Below, piece by piece: positions 1 through 5,212 of a stretch of 5,908 nt of DNA (the first letter of the stretch is position 1; each line of letters opens with the position of its first letter). The stretch is from the NCBI GenBank assembly GCA_016522385.1, contig JAEKFU010000168.1, positions 1 through 5,908 on the forward strand, given 5' to 3'. A model generated the notes under the pieces. It did no database searches and had not been told where the DNA came from. It saw nothing but the letters and a program-made list of their open reading frames with translations. This DNA is from Pseudomonadota bacterium. GTDB lineage: Bacteria; Pseudomonadota; Alphaproteobacteria; Rhizobiales; Aestuariivirgaceae. A program made the translations under genes and the position numbers.

Positions 1-258
1 ACCGTCGACGGTGCGCTGGCTTCGGTCATTTCGGCCACCGCCGATCTTGGTGCGACGAGCAAGCGGATCGATCTGCAGCAGAACTTCGTTTCGAACCTGA
101 TGGATGCGATCGACCGAGGCGTCAGCCAGCTGGTCGATGCCGACATGAACGAAGAGTCGACGCGCCTGCAGGCCTTGCAGGTGCAACAGCAGCTCGGCAT
201 TCAGGCACTGAGCATTGCCAATGCCCAGAGCCAGAGCATTCTGTCGCTGTTCAGGTAA
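1..258 (+). CDS. fla: Flagellin, C-terminal fragment (5' end outside the window)
   Basis: This is the last 85 codons and the TAA stop of a flagellin gene; its start lies upstream of the window. The frame encodes the C-terminal D1/D0 helices that pack into the filament core. Recognisable blocks are SKRIDLQQNFVSNLMDA, DADMNEESTRLQALQVQQQL and the end ILSLFR, all typical of rhizobial flagellins. By my count 69 of the 85 residues match the end of the complete flagellin downstream, so the two are tandem paralogues. Codon use is strongly biased: 67 of 85 codons end in G or C, against 52 of 85 in the same segment of the paralogue. That suggests, without proving it, that this copy is the more highly expressed one. 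An intrinsic terminator follows 29 nt after the stop. The family assignment is secure. Which fla letter it should carry cannot be decided. Confidence 0.95.
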   Translation, partial: TVDGALASVISATADLGATSKRIDLQQNFVSNLMDAIDRGVSQLVDADMNEESTRLQALQVQQQLGIQALSIANAQSQSILSLFR

Positions 259-287
259 TCCAAAGCTGACAGCACGGTTCCCACAGG

Positions 288-319
288 CCGCGTCCGATGA
301 AAGTCGGGCGCGGTTTTTT
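288..319 (+). terminator. Intrinsic terminator of the upstream flagellin
   Basis: A 10-bp stem pairs 288-297 with 304-313, including one T-G wobble at 293/308. The loop is 6 nt and six T residues follow at 314-319. It lies 29 nt after the stop of the partial flagellin. It should end that transcript, so the next flagellin needs its own promoter downstream of here. Confidence 0.9.
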
Positions 320-340
320 GCTGTCTGCCGGCCAAGCATG

Positions 341-367
341 TCGCACAATCACGTAATGCTCGCACAA
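341..367 (+). repeat. Direct repeat TCGCACAA, 19-bp period, in the flagellin leader
   Basis: The octamer TCGCACAA occurs exactly at 341-348 and 360-367, each shortly preceded by ATG. The 19-bp period is close to two helical turns, the geometry expected for an activator binding one face of the DNA. It lies after the upstream terminator and before the second flagellin, where that gene's promoter must be. No convincing -35/-10 pair can be assigned, so the regulatory role is inference only. Confidence 0.35.
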
Positions 368-382
368 GCTTGCCGGAGGAGA

Positions 383-409
383 ATGAGCCCCATGTTGTTG
401 CGTTTGTAA
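383..409 (+). CDS. Possible 8-codon upstream ORF (leader peptide) before the flagellin
   Basis: An ATG at 383 opens a frame encoding MSPMLLRL and stops with TAA at 407-409. It is preceded by GGAGGAG at 375-381, one of the best Shine-Dalgarno matches in the window. If GGAGG is the paired core, the spacing is only 3 nt, which is short; the internal ATG at 392 would have 12 nt. The ORF ends 8 nt before the inverted-repeat cluster at 417-474. It could be a genuine leader peptide, a ribosome standby site or a chance match. It only matters if the flagellin transcript starts upstream of about 375, which I cannot establish. Confidence 0.2.
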   Translation: MSPMLLRL

Positions 410-416
410 GAAGAGT

Positions 417-474
417 ATGGGACGCGAATGGCATGATGCCGTGCTGCCATATCGGATGATCCGGTATGTCCCAT
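417..474 (+). promoter_or_regulatory. Nested inverted repeats in the flagellin leader
   Basis: Three inverted repeats are packed into 58 bp. An outer pair ATGGGAC (417-423) / GTCCCAT (468-474) encloses the exact palindrome GGCAT-G-ATGCC (430-440) and a 21-bp near-palindrome at 448-468 (10-bp arms, one T-G position). As RNA this could fold as a three-way junction with stems of roughly 7, 4 and 8 bp. As DNA the two inner palindromes could be operators. The cluster ends 36 nt before the flagellin ATG. In Caulobacter the FlbT protein acts on a structured flagellin 5' leader, so a similar post-transcriptional role here is plausible but unproven. Confidence 0.4.
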
Positions 475-493
475 TGAGTTATTTGAAACAAAC

Positions 494-500
494 GGAAGGG
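494..500 (+). promoter_or_regulatory. Ribosome binding site of the complete flagellin
   Basis: GGAAGGG lies 10 nt upstream of the ATG at 511. Together with the conserved N-terminal block MASINTNFAAMTALQAL that follows, it fixes the start codon. Confidence 0.75.
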
Positions 501-510
501 ACATAGGTTC

Positions 511-1437
511 ATGGCGAGTATCAATACGAACTTTGCAGCGATGACTGCGCTACAGGCGCTGAAGTTGACCGATATGAAGCTGCTCGAGACGCAAAACCGT
601 ATCTCAACCGGTTTTAGAGTCGAAACAGCCAAGGACAACGCCGCATACTTCTCGATCGCGGCCACTATGCGCTCTGACAACGCCGCGCTATCGACGGTTC
701 AGGACGCGCTCGGTCTTGGTGCGGCTGCGGTGGACGTTGCTTACACAGCGTTGGAAAGCACGATTGACGTAGTCGATGAGATCAAGAACAAGCTGGTTGC
801 AGCACGTGAGCCGGGCATCGACCGGACCAAAATACAGGCAGAGATAACCCAGCTGCAGGACCAACTCATCGCCAATGCGGACACGGCTTCGTTTAACGGT
901 GAAAACTTCCTGTCGGTTGATTCCGGTGCTCCCGACTACAACACCACGAAGTCAATTGTCTCGTCGTTCACCCGGAATGGCACGATGGTTTCGATCGGCA
1001 CAATCAGTATCGACATCACGTCGACCGCACTGTTTGATGCCGATGCTACCGGCACCGGTATCCTGGATACCGAATTCACCACCACCAATGGTGGCGTGGT
1101 TTATACCGTGACCAATCTCGACATCTCGGCGCTGACCGATTCGGCAGGTGATCTGGCCGACCTTGAAGAAATGGTTCAGACTGTCGATACGGCATTGGGC
1201 CTGGTCATCACGGCGGCGTCAGATCTTGGCGCTGCAAGCAAGCGCATTGAGCTTCAGCAAAGTTTTGTGTCCAATTTGATGGATGCGGTAGAGCGAGGGG
1301 TCAGTCAACTCGTTGACGCCGACATGAATGAAGAATCTACGCGCCTGCAGGCCTTGCAGGTGCAACAACAGCTCGGTATCCAGTCACTGAGCATCGCCAA
1401 TGGTGCGAGCCAGAATATTCTGGCGTTGTTCAGATAA
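511..1437 (+). CDS. fla: Flagellin, filament subunit
   Basis: This is a complete flagellin of 308 residues. It is exported through the flagellar type III system and polymerises into the external filament. The conserved N-terminal D0/D1 helices cover about residues 1-135, starting MASINTNFAAMTALQAL and ending around FNGENFL (128-134). A short variable region rich in Thr, Ser, Asp and Gly spans about 136-214. The C-terminal D1/D0 helices follow, with SKRIELQQSFVSNLMDA and the terminal ILALFR. The length fits small rhizobial flagellins and the central region is far shorter than in Salmonella FliC. No Cys, signal peptide or membrane segment is expected or seen. A terminator of its own follows, so it is probably transcribed singly. 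Codon bias is weaker than in the upstream paralogue. The family is certain. The paralogue letter (flaA, B, C or D) cannot be assigned. Confidence 0.97.
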   Translation: MASINTNFAAMTALQALKLTDMKLLETQNRISTGFRVETAKDNAAYFSIAATMRSDNAALSTVQDALGLGAAAVDVAYTALESTIDVVDEIKNKLVAAREPGIDRTKIQAEITQLQDQLIANADTASFNGENFLSVDSGAPDYNTTKSIVSSFTRNGTMVSIGTISIDITSTALFDADATGTGILDTEFTTTNGGVVYTVTNLDISALTDSAGDLADLEEMVQTVDTALGLVITAASDLGAASKRIELQQSFVSNLMDAVERGVSQLVDADMNEESTRLQALQVQQQLGIQSLSIANGASQNILALFR

Positions 1438-1492
1438 GCTGACTACCAAATCATACATTTGACAGGCCGCGCCCGATGAAGAATGGGCGCGG
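1180..1492 (+). repeat. Second copy of a flagellin 3' end plus terminator (first copy 1-313)
   Basis: Positions 1-313 and 1180-1492 align without any net gap at a constant offset of 1179 bp, from codon to codon, through both stop codons and into both terminator stems. The longest exact match I found is 29 bp, at 160-188 and 1339-1367. The 25 nt between stop codon and terminator have diverged. This is a tandem gene duplication, and the exact block could serve as a substrate for recombination or gene conversion between the copies. Confidence 0.85.
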
Positions 1493-1497
1493 CTTTT
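1466..1497 (+). terminator. Intrinsic terminator of the complete flagellin
   Basis: A perfect 9-bp G+C-rich stem pairs 1466-1474 with 1485-1493. The loop is 10 nt and only four T residues follow (1494-1497). It lies 28 nt after the flagellin stop and is homologous to the terminator at 288-319. The short T tract may allow some read-through into fliF. Confidence 0.85.
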
Positions 1498-1519
1498 CAC
1501 TTTGATGGAAGCCCCAGTC

Positions 1520-1535
1520 CGGCACGCAACTTTCA
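1520..1535 (+). promoter_or_regulatory. Imperfect sigma-54-like motif upstream of fliF
   Basis: CGGCACGCAACTTTCA fits the -24/-12 consensus TGGCACG-N4-TTGCW except for the first base and the G of the -12 GC dinucleotide. The -24 GG and the spacing are right, but the -12 G is normally nearly invariant. A start near 1547 would leave a leader of about 48 nt. This is a weak candidate. Rhizobial flagellar genes are generally not known for sigma-54 control, so a chance match is at least as likely. Confidence 0.2.
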
Positions 1536-1560
1536 GACAAGCTTATCAGTGGAAAATTGA

Positions 1561-1582
1561 ACCGTGATGTCAAGTACACGGT
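1561..1582 (+). promoter_or_regulatory. Inverted repeat ACCGTG-N10-CACGGT before fliF
   Basis: Six-base arms at 1561-1566 and 1577-1582 are exact inverse complements separated by 10 nt, so the half-site centres are 16 bp apart. The right arm ends 3 nt before the fliF Shine-Dalgarno GAGGA (1586-1590). It could be a dimeric regulator's site or a hairpin next to the ribosome binding site. Six-base arms can arise by chance, so the call is tentative. Confidence 0.3.
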
Positions 1583-1594
1583 AATGAGGAAACA

Positions 1595-3226
1595 ATGGCG
1601 GCCCTCGAGCAGTTTGATCGTCTATTCAGTGGTTTGTTGAGTCTAGGACCGCGACGTCTGGCGTTGCTGGCAATCGTCGGTCTGACTGTATTCGCCGCCG
1701 TGGGCCTGAGTGGCATGTATCTCAGCCGGCCGAGCAAGGAGACGCTCTACGCGGGCCTGGAAACCCAGGATGTAACCCGCATTGGTGCGGCTCTCAATGC
1801 AGCCGGAGTGGAATATGATATCAGCCCGGATGGTAAGGCGGTCATGGTCCAGGTAGGTCAAACCGCGAGAGCGCGTATGCTGCTGGCCGAAAAGGGCCTG
1901 CCGCGCAGCGCCAGTGCCGGTTTTGAGTTGTTCGACAATCTCGGTTCACTCGGGCTGACATCGTTCATGCAGGAAGTAACCCGTGTCAGGGCATTGGAAG
2001 GTGAAATTGCGCGGACCATTCAGTTGATGTCTGGAGTCAAAGCGGCCCGTGTGCACCTGGTACTACCGGACCCGGGGTCGTTTCGCTCTGCCAGGCAACA
2101 GCCGTCCGCTTCAGTGGTGATCCGGACGGCAACCGGGGACAGTTTCGGCTCAGCGCGGGGCATACGCCATCTCGTTGCCGCTGCGATCCCCGGGCTCAGA
2201 ATCGACCGGGTAACGGTACTCAACACCGATGGCGCATTGCTTGCCTCCGGCGATGACATCGTGAGTGGCGCGCCGCGCAAGATGGTCGATCTGGAAAACA
2301 CGATCGGTGCGGAAATCCAAGACAAGATCCGCAAGACGCTGGCGCCGTTTCTGGGCGTTGGCAACTTTCAGGTCAGCGTCACGGCGCGGCTGAATGCTGA
2401 CAAGAAACAGATAAAGGAAGTGTTGTTCGATCCCGATTCCCGCGTTGAGCGCTCGGTGCGGGTGGTCAAGGAGAACGGTGCAACAAAAAACAAGTCCGCT
2501 CAATCCGGCGTCAGTGTTGAGCAGGAACTGCCGGAGACCGAGGCCGTGGGTGGTGACGGCGATGAATCAAGTGAGTCGCGCGAACGCCGCGAGGAGTTGA
2601 CCAATTATGAAGTCAACTCCAAGACGGTGTCCACACAGACCAATGGATACCTGATCGAAAATCTGGCGATTGCCCTGGTGATCAACCAAAAGCGCATTGC
2701 GGAACTGCTAGGCAAAGGCGCGAGTGCAGATCAGGTCAACACGCAGCTGGACGAAATCCGCGAGCTCGTGGGTTCTGCCGCCGGGTTCGATAAGAAACGC
2801 GGTGACAGCTTGAAAGTCACGTCCGTCGATTTCTTTGAAACCAGTTCGATGCTGGAACCGGTGCCCGAAGTTGCCATGAGTGCTCAGTTACTCAAGCATT
2901 CAGGCAGCGTCATCAGCGCCCTGACCGTGCTCGTCGCGACTTTCATACTGGTGTGGTTTGGTCTCAGACCTGCGACACGTGTTCTGGTTCCCGTGGGGAC
3001 GGGCGCCGGCTCGAATGTGCCGGCGTTGAACCCACCAAACGGTGGAGTGCAACCGGAAATGGCGGCGGCCCATGACGGACTAGGCGCGGAACCAAACCTG
3101 GTTGAAGATTTGACCGACCAGGTCCGGCAAAAGCCGCAAAAGCGACTGCAACAAATCGTTGAGCTTGATGAACAACAGGCGGTCACGGTTATGAAACAGT
3201 GGGCTCGCTCGGCGCCAGCGTCATGA
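1595..3226 (+). CDS. fliF: Flagellar MS-ring protein FliF
   Basis: FliF assembles the MS ring in the inner membrane, the base of the flagellum around the export gate and the mounting plate for the FliG rotor. The protein has 543 residues, close to the usual 550 or so. A first membrane helix lies at about 22-43 (LALLAIVGLTVFAAVGL). The YscJ/FliF-type ring-building domain follows (about 45-225, with ETLYAGLE and VKAARVHLVLPDP). Next comes the periplasmic M-ring domain, with a charged loop around 306-345 and ENLAIALVINQKR. A second membrane helix is at about 439-457. The cytoplasmic tail (503-543) ends in the expected FliG-binding helix, QKRLQQIVELDEQQAVTVMK. The ATG at 1595 is preceded by GAGGA 4 nt upstream. 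The stop overlaps the next start as ATGA. It appears to be the first gene of the fliF-fliH-motB-motC run. Confidence 0.97.
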   Translation: MAALEQFDRLFSGLLSLGPRRLALLAIVGLTVFAAVGLSGMYLSRPSKETLYAGLETQDVTRIGAALNAAGVEYDISPDGKAVMVQVGQTARARMLLAEKGLPRSASAGFELFDNLGSLGLTSFMQEVTRVRALEGEIARTIQLMSGVKAARVHLVLPDPGSFRSARQQPSASVVIRTATGDSFGSARGIRHLVAAAIPGLRIDRVTVLNTDGALLASGDDIVSGAPRKMVDLENTIGAEIQDKIRKTLAPFLGVGNFQVSVTARLNADKKQIKEVLFDPDSRVERSVRVVKENGATKNKSAQSGVSVEQELPETEAVGGDGDESSESRERREELTNYEVNSKTVSTQTNGYLIENLAIALVINQKRIAELLGKGASADQVNTQLDEIRELVGSAAGFDKKRGDSLKVTSVDFFETSSMLEPVPEVAMSAQLLKHSGSVISALTVLVATFILVWFGLRPATRVLVPVGTGAGSNVPALNPPNGGVQPEMAAAHDGLGAEPNLVEDLTDQVRQKPQKRLQQIVELDEQQAVTVMKQWARSAPAS

Positions 3227-3843
3227 AGACGATTCCTGCAGCCATGCGATTGATCGACTTTTCGGCAGATACTACCGGAACGCCGGACGACCTTTCGTCT
3301 GAAATTGTGCCGAACCTTCAGATGGTTGAGCCCGAGCGTCGTGCCGATGACCCGATAGATGAGGCGATTGAGCAGGCTCGTGCCCAGGCCAGGGAAGAGG
3401 CCGTGGCGGCTCACGCTGAGGAATTGACCCGGTTGCAAGAAGAGTTTGGGCAGCGCCTGATCGCGGAACGGGCCGAATGGGTTGAACAGCAGGCGGAGTT
3501 GCTCGCCGGACAAATCACGGATCAATTTGAAAAACTTGGGCTAGACCTGACTGAAAAATTGTATGCTCATTGTCGACCTGTGCTCGCTGCAATTGCCCGC
3601 AACCAGGCAATTGCCGATATGGTGCAGATTCTGAATGAGGTTGTGGAAAACAGTTGCGGTGTGGAAATTCATGGACCGCCGGATCTGACCGAGAAGCTTC
3701 GCAAACAGCTGTCTGAAAAACCTTTCAGCGTGAGTTGTCACGCGGCGTCGACGCCGGATGTTTCAATCAAGGTAGCCGACACGCTGATCGAGACGCGGCT
3801 TGCCGCGTGGCTCTCTGACGGCCCGGAGATGGCTAATGAGTGA
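3223..3843 (+). CDS. fliH: FliH-like flagellar export ATPase regulator (divergent)
   Basis: This 206-residue cytoplasmic protein has no signal peptide or membrane segment. Residues 1-42 are a variable N-terminus. About 43-105 is a long charged helical, probably coiled-coil, stretch rich in Glu, Ala, Gln and Arg. A compact C-terminal domain ends in VSIKVADTLIETRLAAWLSD. This architecture matches the FliH/YscL family, whose members bind the FliI ATPase and link it to the C ring. Tryptophans near the N-terminus, which in Salmonella FliH dock on FliN, are absent. The ATG at 3223 is chosen because it forms an ATGA overlap with the fliF stop; an alternative Met lies 7 codons in. No Shine-Dalgarno is visible, so translation is probably coupled to fliF. 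The fliH symbol rests on shape, tail motif and flagellar context, not on strong sequence identity. A lineage-specific motor protein is the alternative. Confidence 0.7.
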   Translation: MKTIPAAMRLIDFSADTTGTPDDLSSEIVPNLQMVEPERRADDPIDEAIEQARAQAREEAVAAHAEELTRLQEEFGQRLIAERAEWVEQQAELLAGQITDQFEKLGLDLTEKLYAHCRPVLAAIARNQAIADMVQILNEVVENSCGVEIHGPPDLTEKLRKQLSEKPFSVSCHAASTPDVSIKVADTLIETRLAAWLSDGPEMANE

Positions 3844-5212
3844 CGCGGAGGCCGAGGCAAAAGAACAGTCCATCATTATTGTCAAACGCGGTGGTGGAGA
3901 TCACGACGATCATCACGGCGGCGTATGGAAGATCGCTTTTGCCGATTTCATGACAGCCATGATGGCGTTCTTTCTGGTGATGTGGCTGATCAATGCATCG
4001 AACGACGAGACCCGTTCACAAGTTGCTAGCTACTTCAACCCGGTGAAACTGACCGATGCGGTGGCCGCACCAAAGGGAGTGCGCAATGACGATCCCGTGA
4101 CCAAGATGAACGCACCCGCCGAGGAGACCGGCGCCGGTGGAGAAGAGGGCGGCGGCAAGAAGCCAGAGGCGGTTGATTCGAGCGAGGCTGATGGCACGGA
4201 AAATGCCGCGGGTGATGTGTCGGAGTCGGCGCTTTTCAAGGATCCTTATGCGGTGCTTGTCGACATTGCCGGCGAGGCCGAACAAATCAACGTTGCGCAA
4301 GCCCCGGGCGACCCGAGAGACGGGGATCTGGGCCTGGGTGGAGGGGAGGCGTTCCGTGATCCATTTGATCCCGAATTCTGGGAACAGCCCGAACCAGCTG
4401 ACCGAAGTGAACACGACAGTCCGCAGGCGACATTGAAGGGTATCGAACTGCCGGACGGTGTCATGGCGGAAATTGTAGCTGATGCCGACAAGCCGGTGCA
4501 GGACGAAAAAACGACGAAAGCCGAGCCGCGGTCGTCAGAAAGACCGTCGGCACGTAACGACAAGGCGACGATGGTCGAAGATCAGAGGCCGGAAAGCAAA
4601 CCGGCAGAGAGTGAAACCACTACCGATATGGCGGAGGTTGATGCCGGAATGAAAGGACCGCTGCCTGCCGATGCTGCAATGAACAAGGTGCAAGCTGGCG
4701 AGGATATGAAGCCCTCGGAGCAGGCGGATACTGAAGCGGAACGTCAAAAACAGGTTGTCGAGCAGGTTAAATCGCAGATTGCCCAGGTTGCCGAAACGAT
4801 GGAGCCTGGCGTACAGCCAAGGTTCAGCGTGGAGAAAACCGATGAAGGCCTTGTTGTCAGCCTTACCGATGACTTGGACTTTGGAATGTTTGCCATCGCA
4901 TCCGCCAGGCCCAATGAACAGATGGTGCGTTTTATGGACCGGATCGCTGCAGTGCTTTCGAAAAGGCCTGGCCGCCTCGTTGTGCGCGGCCATACCGATA
5001 GCCGCCCTTTTCGGTCTGACACTTACGATAACTGGCGACTTTCGACCGCAAGGGCACACATGGCGTATCATATGCTTGTGCGCGGCGGAATTGATGAAAG
5101 CCGATTCGCCAGAATTGAAGGGCGGGCAGATCGCGATCCAAAAAATACAGCTGACCGCGAGTCGGCGGAAAACCGGCGCATCGAGATTCTCCTCATGGAG
5201 GAGCAATCATGA
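3836..5212 (+). CDS. motB: Flagellar stator protein MotB with a long periplasmic linker
   Basis: MotB pairs with MotA to form the proton-driven stator and anchors it to peptidoglycan. The protein has 458 residues, about 150 more than E. coli MotB. A short cytoplasmic N-terminus leads into one membrane helix at about 30-53, with the hallmark ADFMTAMMAFFLVMWLINA. Asp37 is the proton-binding residue equivalent to E. coli Asp32. Residues of about 85-325 are an acidic, low-complexity linker with two FxDP motifs (134-137 and 173-176). The OmpA-like peptidoglycan-binding domain covers about 326-456, with RGHTDSRPF (Gly385 to Asp388) and NWRLSTARA (from 399). The ATG at 3836 has GGAG 7 nt upstream and overlaps the fliH-like stop by 8 nt. 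The motC start overlaps its own stop. MotA is not in this window. Confidence 0.97.
   Translation: MSDAEAEAKEQSIIIVKRGGGDHDDHHGGVWKIAFADFMTAMMAFFLVMWLINASNDETRSQVASYFNPVKLTDAVAAPKGVRNDDPVTKMNAPAEETGAGGEEGGGKKPEAVDSSEADGTENAAGDVSESALFKDPYAVLVDIAGEAEQINVAQAPGDPRDGDLGLGGGEAFRDPFDPEFWEQPEPADRSEHDSPQATLKGIELPDGVMAEIVADADKPVQDEKTTKAEPRSSERPSARNDKATMVEDQRPESKPAESETTTDMAEVDAGMKGPLPADAAMNKVQAGEDMKPSEQADTEAERQKQVVEQVKSQIAQVAETMEPGVQPRFSVEKTDEGLVVSLTDDLDFGMFAIASARPNEQMVRFMDRIAAVLSKRPGRLVVRGHTDSRPFRSDTYDNWRLSTARAHMAYHMLVRGGIDESRFARIEGRADRDPKNTADRESAENRRIEILLMEEQS
5197..5203 (+). promoter_or_regulatory. Strong ribosome binding site for motC inside motB
   Basis: GGAGGAG sits within the last codons of motB, 5 nt before the motC ATG at 5209. 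Together with the ATGA overlap it fixes the start and predicts efficient, coupled expression of the two stator partners. Confidence 0.8.

Noticed and set aside
215..409. 64-codon plus-strand ORF overlapping the end of the first flagellin
   Set aside because: It runs out of frame through the flagellin tail and the terminator hairpin. Only its last 8 codons, after the GGAGGAG at 375-381, have a plausible start signal, and those are reported separately.
429..445. Possible sigma-54 promoter TGGCATG...GTGCT in the flagellin leader
   Set aside because: The gap between the GG and GC elements is one base too long, and this spacing is strict for sigma-54. The bases are better explained as part of the GGCAT-G-ATGCC palindrome.
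259..510. Sigma-28 (FliA-type) flagellin promoter
   Set aside because: No TAAA-N15-GCCGATAA-like sequence could be found at acceptable spacing. Rhizobia generally lack FliA.
201..680. 159-codon minus-strand ORF spanning the gap between the two flagellins
   Set aside because: It is antisense to both flagellin coding regions and to the terminator, has no Shine-Dalgarno that I can see, and its protein has no recognisable feature. It is a shadow of the coding strand.
1056..1094. Two short palindromes inside the flagellin gene (CGGTATC-CTG-GATACCG and CCACC-AAT-GGTGG)
   Set aside because: They lie in the variable coding region where Thr/Gly codons readily produce such patterns. There is no T tract or other context to suggest a function.
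4535..5206. 223-codon minus-strand ORF opposite motB
   Set aside because: It is complementary to the conserved MotB linker and OmpA-like domain, where codon bias keeps the opposite frame open. It has no independent gene features.
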